DNA of 64,000 nt from Smallanthus sonchifolius (taxonomy: Eukaryota; Streptophyta; Magnoliopsida; Asterales; Asteraceae). Of the stretch, positions 10,698 through 21,946 are shown one piece after another. Position numbers and translations under genes: made by a program. Location: positions 20,819,501-20,883,500 of the forward strand of contig CM042023.1 of the NCBI GenBank assembly GCA_023525975.1, given 5' to 3'. The notes beneath the pieces are model-generated. The model was not told the DNA's origin. It made no database searches and saw nothing but the letters and a program-made list of their open reading frames with translations. The stretch's first letter is position 1. Each line of letters begins with the position of its first letter.

Positions 10698-12108
10698 GGG
10701 GGAGGTTCAACTAAAAAGTGTAATTTGGCTAAAAACCTAAGAAGCAATTTTAGTCATCCATTTTCCTAATCAAGGGATGAGATTCAAGTGGGGAAAAAAA
10801 GAAGGTTGAAGGGGTATCTTTGGAATAACCATTTTTGTTGATTTTTTTCAAGTTCCTCATATTTTTTAAACGTTCATAACTTTTTTATACGACATTATTT
10901 TTAAAAAAAATTACACCATAAAATCGGGCATTTTTTTCTCTTTAATTTGAGTATAATGTTGATATATAAAAAACGATGATTTAAAAAAAATGTTGATATA
11001 TAAAAAACGATGATTTAAAAAAAATCAAAATCTGTGTTGATTTTCGATAAAACAACACTAATAATATAATATGTGCTGTTTTCTAGTAAACAACAGCAAA
11101 CCAGCATAGAAAAATAAATTAACAACAAATCAGTACAACATAAAAAACAACACAATAACAAAAACAACACAGGTAATTTTATAAAATCATAAATCTGAAA
11201 TAAAAGTTATCCTCTTAAAAGAAGAATGTAAGTAATTAAGTTTTGACCTTCAGCAACATAAAAAGAGGAATGTACCTTATCTTTGCGTCTTCCGGTAACT
11301 ATTGTTGTAAGGAAAAGAATGTATCATAAAATACAAGAAAGTGAATTAAAAAAAACTTTATGTGAATGCTATGAAACTTGAGCCAAACCCAAAATCTAAT
11401 TTTCAAATGTTTTTGTATATAATACAATCTTAAAAGCTTAGTTTTGTTTTGCTGGGTTTTGTTCATTTTTGTGATGGCCTACCTGTGCTGGTTTTGCTTG
11501 TGTTGGGTTATGTTTGTGCTGGTTTTAGGATTATAACATGTCAATTCCAATTGTGTTCTTTGTTTTGTGCTGGTTTGATATACTAGTTTTGTTGTGCTGG
11601 TTTTGTTTGTGCTAGGTTAGCTAAAAAGTGCAAGTCACACAATTAACCGTGTTGTTTTTGTGTTGTTTTATAGTAAAACAACACAATTAATTGTTATGTT
11701 TGGTGTTGTTTTATGATAAGACAACACATATAATTGTGTTGTTTTACAATGCAGCACAGTTAATTGTGCTGTTTTACTAGAAACCAACACATTTACGTAA
11801 AGTAGCACAATTTCATTAATTGTCGATTTTGTTTTTACAAAAAAAATATAGCAATACTATAATCGAATTAAAGGTAAAAAAACACTCGATTTTATGGTGT
11901 AATTTTTTTTTTAAATAAAGTCGTGTGAAAAAGTTATGTACTTTTAAAAAAAGGGGGGGAATTTGAAAAAAATCAATAATGGTTGGTTTTTCAAGAATGC
12001 CCCTCCACCCTTTATTTTTCTTATACTTAAATCTCTACCCTTGATTATCCAATTGAATGGATGAGATTGCTTTTTAGCCAAATTACAATTCTTAGAGGAA
12101 CCATCTCG
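10698..12108. mobile_element. Long-TIR Mutator-like (MULE) foldback element
   Basis: Inverted ends of roughly 280 bp: the left GGTTCAACTAAAAAGTGTAA and the reverse complement of the right end, GGTTCCTCTAAGAATTGTAA, continue in parallel through AATTTGGCTAAAAA and the ATTACACCATAAAATCG block. A 10-bp direct repeat TATTTATTTA flanks both sides (10688-10697, 12109-12118), the length expected for Mutator-like elements, though AT-rich. The interior is AC-rich on the left and GT-rich on the right (ACAACAC, TGCTGGTTTTG), so it also tends to fold back. No transposase. Confidence 0.75.
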
Positions 12109-12118
12109 TATTTATTTA

Positions 12119-12825
12119 AATTAATTAATTGAAAAATGGTTTAGAGATGAGAGAGAATTCCATGTCATGCGTTTAGGGATGGGAGGGAAAGAGATAAGAA
12201 AAATATGATGTGGTGTTGATGTTTTGGAGAGAGAGTTGCAAGATAGAAGGGATGCAAAATAAGCATACTCTCCCCTAAAGAGTTGTTGAAACCAAAATTT
12301 CGCTAAGTGTATATAAAAAAATTATATTTTATTATATTAAAGAAACGGTGTTTGTCGTGTAACTCTATACGGAAGGAGTCTTTGTACATTGAGATTCGAT
12401 GAGTTTGGCATTTCTACCTCTGTCCTCACAAACCACCTTATAAATTTTGTTGTTGTTTTTCCACATTTAACTCCATATAAAACTTGGATAAACATGAAAA
12501 CAAGAAACTCATATTTGTCTATATTTATTACATCAAGAATGTTAAATCAACAATATTTGTCTCTATATTTTGTAAGGCTTTCCTTTTACATTTCTTATCT
12601 TTTAAAGAAAAATTCCTAGTCTTTATATCAGTATTTACTCCAAACATGAAGTCTTACAAAAGCAAATAATAATTAAAAGTTTTATTGCTTCACTAGTTCA
12701 TCATCTAAGTACTAACTCCTAAAAACAGTGTAAACAAGTGAATCAAACTCACATATATCTTGATAACTTGTTTCTGTCATGGTATATGAGTCTAAACTTT
12801 AGAGTATACAATTTTTATGATAACC
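12119..12825. other. Unassigned AT-rich interval before the 26-kb copia
   Basis: Small open frames at 12389-12669 have no recognisable similarity and lie in AT-rich DNA; I do not treat them as genes. The last five bases (TAACC) are the copia target duplication. Confidence 0.5.
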
Positions 12826-13151
12826 TGTTAGAAGTAAAAGTCAAAATCATGTTTTAATAAGTTGAAGGACTGTTTCTTCTAATACTGCATTCTTGTGGAG
12901 TTTGGTAGCTTTTTGAATTAGTTGGTATTTGTGAGGGGCTGAATGTGTCAATTTAGAACTGTGGTTGTTAATCTTTCTGTTAACAATGAGATTAGTATAA
13001 GGGTAGCAGGTTAGGGTTTGTTTAGTTAGTTCAATCAATTTGATTTGTTGTAATTCAATTTCTTTCTTTGTAATCGTTTTTTGAGAGTTCTTCAATAGTA
13101 ATCGTTTGGCTTTGATCTTGATTCCGCAATTCTTTGAGGTTTTTTATTATA
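12826..13151 (+). repeat. 5' LTR of the 26-kb copia
   Basis: 326 bp, starting TGTTAGAAG and ending TATTATA, where the 3' LTR keeps the expected CA (GATTACA). A TATAAG box near 12996 may be the promoter. The last 90 bp or so are the source, in antisense, of the linkers in the array at 14824-22036. Confidence 0.95.
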
Positions 13152-13153
13152 AT

Positions 13154-13166
13154 TGGTATCAGAGCC
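13154..13166 (+). promoter_or_regulatory. Primer binding site, initiator tRNA-Met
   Basis: TGGTATCAGAGCC, complementary to the 3' end of plant initiator tRNA-Met, lies two bases after the 5' LTR. It is the standard primer site of plant copia elements. Confidence 0.92.
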
Positions 13167-13208
13167 TCGTTTTGGGCTCGAATCGAAGAGGAGAAGTTGA
13201 AGATCGAG

Positions 13209-14093
13209 ATGGTGTCGACTAAGTTTGAATTGGAGAAGTTTGACAGGAAAAACGATTTCAGTTTGTGGAGACTCAAGATGAGGGCATTGCTAGTCAACAA
13301 TGGAGTCGTGGATGCTCTGAAAGGGGAAGATAACCTTCCGGAGAGCTTGACTGACAAGGAGAAGAAAGAGATCATGGAACGGGCACATAGTGCAATAATT
13401 ATGAGCCTAGGTGATCGAGTATTACGAGAAGTATCAAAAGAAACATCGGCTGCAGGTATATGGTCAAAACTCGAATCACTGTACATGACCAAGTCTGTTG
13501 CGAATAGGCTGTATTTGAAAAGAAGGTTATACACTTTTCAAATGGGGTCAGGTAGATCACTAGAAGAACACACTGATGACTTCAATAAACTAGTTCTTGA
13601 CCTTTAGAATATTGAAGTAGAATTGGAAGAAGAGGACCGGGCCATCATCTTCTTGACATCTCTTCCACATTCATACAACCACTTTGTAGATACTTTGATG
13701 TATGCAAGAGAAACATTAACTATGGAGGAGGTATTGGCTACTCTAAATTCAAAAGAAATAAAGAAGAGATCAAATGTAAAGGACGATGGTGGAGAAGGTT
13801 TAGTGGTCAGGGGTAGACCTGAACAAAGGAGCTTCTCCAAACAGAAGGGGCAAGGTCAAAGCCAGAGGTCTAAATCTAAGTTTAAAAGAAAATGTTTTGT
13901 GTGCAACTCAGAGAAGCACCTGAAGAGAGATTGTCCTGAGTGGAAGAAAAAGAAGGGTGAAAACAACCGTTCTAAGCCCTATGGTTCTAAAGATGATTTT
14001 TCAAAAGGGTATGAAAGTGTTGATGTCATGAATGTCTCGACTGAGGTACTCTTGATGATTGGATACTTGATTCAGGCTGTTCATTTCATATGA
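13209..14093 (+). pseudogene. copia Gag (UBN2-type) with zinc knuckle, leading into array unit 1
   Basis: The ATG at 13209 is the first in the leader and opens with MVSTKFELEKFDRKNDFSLW, the usual start of copia Gag. Retrotran_gag/UBN2-type features include RLKMRALL, IWSKLESLY and the LEEHTDDFNKLVLDL block. A TAG at 13605-13607 interrupts the frame. The same frame resumes to a basic QRSKSKFKRK region and a CX2CX4HX4C knuckle (CFVC, H, C; from about 13893). A one-base loss near 14045 shifts the frame before the protease. Gag would form the virus-like particle; this copy cannot without repair. Confidence 0.88.
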
Positions 14094-14823
14094 CACATCT
14101 GAAATCATTTTTCACAAAATTAAAGGATGAAGAACTTGGTGAAGTAAAGCTTGGTGATAACAGACCCTACAAGATTCTTAGGCTAGGCACTGTCACATTC
14201 AGAATGAAGGGTGGACATGAAGTTGACATTCAAGATGTGAGGTACATTCCTAGTTTAAAAAGGAGTTTACTATCTCTGGGTACTTTTGAGAGGGATGGGT
14301 ACCATGTTGATGATTGGATACTTGATTCAACTTGTTCATTTCATATGACACATGTGAATTCATTTTTCACAAAACTAAAGGATGAAGAACTTGGTGAAGT
14401 AAAGCTTGGTGATAACAGACCCTGCAAGATTCTTGGGCGAGGCACTGTCACATTCAGAATGAAGGGTGTACATGAAGTTGACATCCAAGATGGGAGGTAC
14501 ATTCCTAGTTTAAAAAGGAGTTTACTATCTCTGGGTACTTTTGAGAGGGATGTGTACCATGTTAGCCTGAAAGATGGTAAGGCTAAGGTTGCAAGAGGGT
14601 CTTTAGTGATATTAACTAGAACCAGAAAGAACAACAACACTTATCTGCTTGATGGAAATGTGGTGCATGACATGGCATCAGTTGCTACTTCATGAAGGGA
14701 TAACTCACTGTTATGGCACAAGAGGTTTGGGCACCTAAGTACTCAAGGTCTTGCTGATTTGATGAAATAACACGTAATTAATGAGTTTAAGATTGATGAT
14801 GTAGGTTTTTTGTGAAATCTCAT
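13890..14823 (+). repeat. Array unit 1 (no linker; internal 255-bp duplication)
   Basis: This is the copy directly joined to gag. Its protease part is present twice: segments starting TGATGATTGG at 14053 and 14308, the second fused in frame after GTACCATGT. The second protease copy reads ILDSTCSFHM (catalytic DSG changed to DST). A TGA at 14693 follows VATS. Confidence 0.85.
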
Positions 14824-15590
14824 TGTAATAAAAAATCTCAAAGAATTGCGGAATCAAGATCAAAACCAAACGACTACTATTGAAGAACTCTCAATTGAAC
14901 GATTACAAAGAAAATGTTTTGTGTGGAACTTAGAGAAGCACCCAAAGAGAGATTGTCCCGAGTGGAAGATAAAGAAGGGTGAAAACAACAGTTCTAAGCC
15001 CTATGGTTCTAAAGATGATTTGTCAAAAGGGTATGAAAGTGCTGGTGTCATGAATGTCTCTACTGAAGGTACTCTTGATGATTGGATACCTGATTCAGGC
15101 TGTTCATTTCATATGACACATGTGAAGTCATTTTTCATAAAATTAAAGGATGAAGAACTTGGTGAAGTAAAGCTTGGTGATAACAGACCCTGCAAGATTC
15201 TTAGGCTAGGCACTGTCATATTCAGAATGAAAGGTGGACATGAAGTTAACATTCAAGATGTAAGGTACATTCCTAGTTTAAAAAGTAGTTTACTATCTCT
15301 GGGTACTTTTGAGAAGGATGGGTACCATGTTAGCCTGAAAGATGGTAAGGCTAAGGTTGCTAGAGGGTCTTTAGTGATATTAACTAGAACTAGAAAGAAC
15401 AACAACACTTATCTGATTGATGGAAATGTGGTGCATGACATGGCATCAGATGCTACTTCATGTAGGGATAACTCACTGTTACGGCACAAGATGTTTGGGT
15501 ACCTAAGTACTCATGGTCTTGCTGATTTGATGAAACAACAAGTAATTAGTGAGTTTAAGATTGATGATGTAGGTTTTTGTGAAATCTCAT
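14824..15590 (+). repeat. Array unit 2, open frame
   Basis: A 249-codon open frame (14846-15595, closing in the next linker) begins inside the antisense LTR linker at a TTG, with no ATG before the knuckle. It has knuckle CFVWN (second Cys of CX2C lost to Trp), protease DSG kept, and HKMFGYLS in the pre-integrase. Confidence 0.85.
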
Positions 15591-16357
15591 TGTAATCAAA
15601 AACCTCAAATAATTGTGGAATCAAGATCAAAACCAAACGACTACTATTGAAGAACTCTCAATTGAACGATTACAAAGAAAATGTTTTGTGTGGAACTCAG
15701 AGAAGCACCCGAAGAGAGATTGTCCAGAGTGGAAGAAAAAGAAGGGTGAAAACAACAGTTCTAAGCCCTATGGTTCTAAAGATGATTTGTCAGAAGGGTA
15801 TGAAAGTGCTGATGTCATGAATGTCTCTACTGAAGGTACTCTTGATGAATGGATACTTGATTCAGGCTGTTCATTTGATATGACACCTGTGAAGTCATTT
15901 TTCACAAATTTAAAGGATCAAACTCTTGGTGAAGTAAAGCTTGGTGATAACAGACCCAACAAGATTCTTAGGCTAGGCACTGTCACATTCAGAATGAAGG
16001 GTGGACATGAAGTTGACATTCAAGATGTGAGGTACATTCCTAGTTTAAAAAGGAGTTTACTATCTCTGGGTACTTTTGAGAGGGATGGGTACCTTGTTTG
16101 CCTGAAATATGGTAAGGCTAAGGTTGCTAGATGGTCTTTAGTGATATTAACTAGAACCAGAAAGAACAACAACACTTATCTGCTTGATGGTAATGTGGTG
16201 CATGACATGGCATCAGTTGCTACTTCACGCAAGTATAACTTACTGTTACGGCACAAGAGGTTTGGGCACCTAAGTATTCAAGGTCTTGCTGATTTGATGA
16301 AACAACAAGTAGTTAGTGAGTTTAATATTGATGATGTAGGTTTTTGTGAAATCTCAT
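15591..16357 (+). repeat. Array unit 3, open frame
   Basis: The open frame is 15613-16362. The protease reads ILDSGCSFDMT, so DSG is retained and His is replaced by Asp. The pre-integrase HKRFGHLS block is intact. The knuckle again has CFVW in place of CFVC. Confidence 0.85.
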
Positions 16358-17362
16358 TGTAATAAAAATACTCGAAGAATTGCGGAATCAAGATCAAAAC
16401 CAAAGACTACTATTGAAGAACTCTCAATTGAACGATAACAAAGAAAATGTTTTGTGTGGAACTCAGATAAGCACCCGAAGAGAGATTGTCCTGAGTGGAA
16501 GAAAAAGTAGGGTGAAACAACAGTTCTAAGCCCTATGGTTCTAAAGATAATTTGTCAGAAGGGTATGAAAGTGCTGATGTCATGAATATCTCTACTGAAG
16601 GTACTCTTGATGGTTAGATACTTGATTCAGGCTAATCATTTCATATGACACATGTGAAATCATTTTTCACAAAATTAAAGGATGATGAACTTGGTGATAA
16701 CACGCCCTACAAGATTCTTAGGCTAGGCACTGTCACATTCATAATGAAGGGTGGACATGAAGTTGACATTCAAGATGTGAGGTACATTCCTAGTTTAAAA
16801 AGGAGTTTACTATCTCTGGGTACTTTTGAGAGGGATGGGTACCATGTTGATGATTGGATACTTGATTTAGCTTGTTCATTTCATATGACACCTGTGAAGT
16901 CATTTTTCACAAAATTAAAGGATGAAGAACTTGGTGAAGTAAAGATTGGTGATAACAGACCCCGCAAGATTCTTGGGCGAGGCACTGTCACATTCAGAAT
17001 GAAGGGTGTACATGAAGTTGACATTCAAGATGGGAGGTGCATTCCTAGTTTAAAAAGGAGTTTACTATCTCTGGGTACTTTTGAGAGGGATGGGTACCAT
17101 GTTAGCCTGAAAGATGGTAAGGCTAAGGTTGCTAGAGGGTCTTTAGTGATATTAACTAGAACCAGAAAGAACAACAACACTTATCTGCTTGATGGAAATG
17201 TGGTGCATGACATGGCATCAGTTGCTACTTCATGCAGGGATAACTCACTGTTATGGCACAAGAGGTTTGGGCACCTAAGTACTCAAGGTCTTGCTGATTT
17301 GATGAAACAACACGTAATTAATGAGTTTAAGATTGATGATGTAGGTTTTTGTGAAATCTCTT
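16358..17362 (+). repeat. Array unit 4, broken, with the same internal duplication as unit 1
   Basis: Stops lie in the linker frame and after KKK (16507-16510). The protease segment is doubled: copies start at 16608 and 16848, the first with a 15-bp deletion. The fusion point after GTACCATGT is the same as in unit 1, so these two units share a derived rearrangement. The second protease copy reads DLACSF, so DSG is lost. Confidence 0.85.
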
Positions 17363-18129
17363 TGTAATAAAAAACCTCAAGGAATTGCGGAATCAAGATC
17401 AAAACCAAACGACTACTATTGAAGAACTCTAAATTGAACGATTACAAAGAAAATGTTTTGTGTGGAACTTAGAGAAGCACCCGAAGAGAGATTGTCCCGA
17501 GTGGAAGATTAAGAAGGGTGAAAACAACAGTTCTAAGCCCTATGGTTCTAAAGATGATTTGTCGAAAGGGTATGAAAGTGCTGATGTCATGAATGTCTCT
17601 ACTGAAGGTACTCTTGATGATTGGATACTTGATTCAGCTTGTTCATTTTATATGACACATGTGAAGTCATTTTTCAAAAACTTAATGGGTTAAGAACTTG
17701 GTGAAGTAAAGTTTGGTGATAACAGACCCTGCAAGATTCTTAGGCTAGGCACCGTCACATTCAGAATGAAAGGTGGACATGAAGTTGGCATTCAAGATGT
17801 GAGGTACATTCCTAGTTTAAAAAGTAGTTTACTATCTTTGGGTACTTTTGAGAGGGATGGGTACCATGTTAGCCTGAAAGATGGTAAGGCTAAGGTTGCT
17901 AGAAGGTCTTTAGTGATATTAACTAGAACCAGAAAGAACAACAACACTTATCTGCTTGATGGAAATGTGGTGCATGACATGGCATCAGTTGCTACTTCAT
18001 GCAGGGATAACTCACTGTTATGGAACAAGAGGTTTGGGCACCTAAGTACTCAAGGTCATGCTGATTTGATGAAACAACACGTAATTAATGAGTTTAAGAT
18101 TGATGATGTAGGTTTTTGTGAAATCTCAT
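17363..18129 (+). repeat. Array unit 5, broken
   Basis: The linker frame has a stop (CTCTAAATTG). The protease reads ILDSACSFYM. A TAA at 17691-17693 interrupts the segment after it; the frame then continues to 18134. Confidence 0.85.
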
Positions 18130-18896
18130 TGTAATAAAAAACCTCAAAGAATTGCGGAATCAAGATCAAAACCAAACGACTACTATTGAAGAACTCTCAA
18201 TTGAAAGATTACAAAGAAAATGTTTTGTATGGAACTTAGAGAAGCACCCGAAGGGAGATTGTCCCGAGTGGAAGATAAAGAATGGTGAAAACAACAGTTC
18301 TAAGCCCTATGGTTCTAAAGATGATTTGTCAAAAGGGTATGAAAGTGCTGGTGTCATGAATGTCTCTACTGAAGGTACTCTTGATGATTGGATACCTGAT
18401 TCAGGCTGTTCATTTCATATGACACATGTGAAGTCATTTTTCATAAAATTAAAGGATGAAGAACTTGTGGAAGTAAAGCTTGGTGATAACAGACCCTGTA
18501 AGATTCTTAGGCTAGGCACTGTCACATTCAAAATGAAAGGTGGACATGAAGTTGACATTCAAGATGTAAGGTACATTCCTAGTTTAAAAAGTAGTTTACT
18601 CTCTCTGGGTACTTTTGAGAGGGATGGGTACCTTGTTAGCCTGAAACATGGTAAGGCTAAGGTTGCTAGATGGTCTTTAGTGATATTAACTAGAACCAGA
18701 AAGAACAACAACACTTATCTGCTTGATAGTAATGTGGTGCATGACATGGCATTAGTTGCTACTTCATGCAGGGATAACTCACTGTTACGGCACAAGATGT
18801 TTGGGCACCTAAGTACTCAAGGTCTTGCTGAGTTGATGAAACAACAAGTAATTAGTGAGTTTAAGATTGATGATGTAGGTTTTTGTGAAATCTCAT
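18130..18896 (+). repeat. Array unit 6, open frame
   Basis: An open 249-codon frame at 18152-18901. The protease reads IPDSGCSFHMT. It shares WIPDSG and the GAGVMNV-type spelling (SAGVMNV) with unit 2, suggesting they are sister copies. Confidence 0.85.
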
Positions 18897-19665
18897 TGTA
18901 ATTAAAAACCTCAAAGAATTGTGGAATCAAGATCAAAACCAAACGATTACTATTAAAGAACTCTCAATTGAACGATTACAAAGAAAATGTTTTGTGTGGA
19001 ACTCAGAGAAGCACCTGAAGAGAGATTGTCCTGAGTGGAAGAAAAAGAAGGGTGAAAACAACAGTTCTAAGCCCTATGGTTCTAAAGATGATTTGTTAGA
19101 TGGGTATGAAAGTGCTTATATTATGAATGTATCTACTGAAGGTACTCTTGATGATTGGATACTTGATTATGGCTGTTCATTTCATATGACACCTGTGAAG
19201 TCATTTTTCAGAAAATTAAAAGATGAAGATCTTTGTGAAGTAAAGCTTGGTGATAACAGACCCTGCAAGATTCTTGGGCTAGGCATTGTCACATTCAGAA
19301 TGAAGGGTGGACATGAAGTTGACATCCAAGATGTGAGGTACTTTCCTAGTTTAAAAAGGAGTTTACTATCTCTGGGTACTTTTGAGAGGGATGGGTACCA
19401 TGTTAGCCTGAAAGATGGTAAGGCTAAGGTTTCTAGAGGGTCTTTAGTGATATTAACTGGAACCAGAAAGAACAACAACACTTATCTGCTTGATGGCAAT
19501 GTGGTGCATGACATGGCATCAGTTGCTACTTCATGAAGGTTTAACTCACTGTTAATGGCACAAGAGGTTTGGGCACCTAAGTACTCAAGGTCTTGCTGAT
19601 TTGATGAAACAACACGTAATTAAAGAGTTTAAGATTGATGATGTAGGTTTTTGAAAAAATCTCAT
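18897..19665 (+). repeat. Array unit 7, broken
   Basis: Open from 18919 to a TGA at 19534-19536 after VATS. The protease reads ILDYGCSF (DSG to DYG). An extra base lies near 19551, and GTTTTTGAAAAAA replaces the usual GTGAAA just before the next linker. Confidence 0.85.
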
Positions 19666-20431
19666 TGTAATAAAAAACCTCAAAGAATTGCGAAATCAAG
19701 ATCAAAATCAAAAGACTACTATTGAAGAACTCTCAATTGAACGATTACAAAGAAAATGTTTGTGTGGAACTCAGAGAAGCACCCGAAGAGAGATTGTCCT
19801 AAGTGGAAGAAAAAGAAGGGTGAAAACAACAGTTCTAAACCCTATGGTTCTAAAGATGATTTTTCAGAAGGGTATGAAAGTGCTGATATCATGAATGTCT
19901 CTACTGAAGGTACTCTTGATGAATGGATACTTGATTCACGCTGTTCATTTCATATGACACCTGCGAAGTCATTTTTCACAAAATTAAAGGATGAAGAACT
20001 TGGTGAAGCAAAGCTTGGTAATAACAGACCCTGCAAGATTCTTAGGCTAGGCACTGTCACATTCAGAATGAAGGGTGGACATGAAGTTGACATTCAAGAT
20101 GTGAGGTACATTCCTAGTTTAAAAAGGAGTTTACTATCACCTGGTACTTTTGAGAGGGATGGGTACCATGTTAGCCTGAAAGATGGTTAGGCGAAGGTTG
20201 CTAGAGGGGCTTTAGTGATATTAACTGGAACCAGAAAGAACAACAACACTTATATGCTTGATGGCAATGTGGTGCATGACATGGCATCAGTTGCTACTTC
20301 AGGCAGGGATAACTCACTGTTATGGCACAAGAGGTTTGCGCACCTAAGTACTCTTGGTCGTGCTGAGTTGATGAAACAACAAGTAATTAGTGAGTTTAAG
20401 ATTGATGATGTAGGTTTTTGTGAAATCTCAT
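19666..20431 (+). repeat. Array unit 8, broken
   Basis: One T is missing in the knuckle codons (AAAATGTTTGTG, about 19757), shifting the frame. The protease reads ILDSRCSF (DSG to DSR). A TAG at 20188-20190 falls inside the LKDG segment. Confidence 0.85.
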
Positions 20432-21179
20432 TGTAATTAAAAACCTCAAAGAATTGTGGAATCAAGATCAAAACCAAACGATTACTATTAAAGAACTCTA
20501 AATTGAACGATTACAAAGAAAATGTTTTGTGTGGAACACAGAGAAGCACCTGAAGAGAGATTGTCCTGAGTGGAAGAAAAAGAAGGGTGAAAACAGCATT
20601 TCTAAGCTCTATGTTTCTAAAGATGATTTTTCAGAAGGGTATGAAAGTGCTGATATCATAAATGTCTCTACTGAAGGTACTCTTGATGATTGGATACTTG
20701 ATTCAGGCTGTTCATTTCATATGACACCTGTGAAGTCATTTTTCACAAAATTAAAAGATGAAGAACTTGGTGAAGCAAAGCTTGGTGATAACAGACCCTG
20801 CAAGATTCTTGGGCTAGCACTGTCACATTCAGAATGAAGGGTGGACATGAAGTTGACATCCATGATGTGAGGTACATTCCTAGTTTAAAAAGGAGTTTAC
20901 TATCTCTGGGTACTTTTAAGAGGGTTGGGTACCATGTTAGCCTGAAAGATGGTAAGGCTAAGGTTGCTAGAGGGTCTTTAGTGATATTAACTAGAACCAG
21001 AAAGAACAACAACACTTATCTGCTTGATGGCAATGTGGTGCATGACATGGCATCAGTTGCTACTTCAGGCAGGGATAACTCACTGTTATGGCACAAGAGG
21101 TTTGGGCACCTAAGTACTCTTGGTCTTGCTGAGTAGATGAAACAACAAGTAATTAATGTAGGTTTTTGTGAAAACTCAT
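20432..21179 (+). repeat. Array unit 9, broken and shortened
   Basis: Two bases are lost in CTAGCACTG near 20815. A TAG at 21134-21136 and a roughly 20-bp deletion just before the next linker make it 748 bp. The protease ILDSGCSFHMT is intact. Confidence 0.85.
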
Positions 21180-21946
21180 TGTAATTAAAAACCTCAAAGA
21201 ATTGTGGAATCAAGATCAAAACCGAACGATTACTATTAAAGAACTCTCAATTGAACGATTACAATGAAAATGTTTTGTGTGGAACTCAGAGAAACACCCG
21301 AAGAGAGATTGTCCCGAGTGGAAGATAAAGAAGGGTGAAAACAACAGTTCTAAGCCCTATGGTTCTAAAGATGATTTGTCAGAAGGGTATGAAAGTGTTG
21401 ATTTCATGAATGTCTTTACTGAAGGTACTCTTGATGACTGGATACTTGATTCAGGCTGTTCATTTCATATGACACATGTGAAGTCATTTTTCACAAAATT
21501 AAAGGATGAAGAACTTGGTGAAGTAAAGCTTAGTGATAACAGACCCTGCAAGATTCTTAGGCTAGGCACTGTCACATTCAGAATGAAAGGTGGAAATGAA
21601 GTTGACATTCAAGATGTGAGGTACATTCCTAGTTTAAAAAGTAGTTTACTCTCACCGGGTACTTTTGAGAGGGATGGGTACCATGTTAGCCAGAAAGATG
21701 GTAAGGCTAAGGTTGCTAGAGGGTCTTTAGTGATATTAACTAGAACTAGAAAGAACAACAACACTTATCTGCTTGATGGCAATGTGGTGCATGACATGGC
21801 ATCAGTTGCTACTTCAGGAAGGGATAACTCACTGTTATGGCACAAGAGGTTTGGGCACCTAAGTACTCATGGTCTTGCTGAGTTGATGAAACAACAAGTA
21901 ATTAGTGAGTTTAAGATTGATGATGTAGGTTTTTGTGAAATCTCAT
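21180..21946 (+). repeat. Array unit 10, largely open
   Basis: Open from the knuckle (21277) to 21951. The linker reaches the knuckle with ACAATGAAAATG instead of ACAAAGAAAATG. The protease ILDSGCSFHMT is intact. It ends in CEISL and stops, like the other repeat copies. Confidence 0.85.

Noticed and set aside
12389..12669. Two small open frames before the 26-kb copia
   Set aside because: AT-rich, overlapping, no similarity recognised, no sign of a promoter or splice sites.
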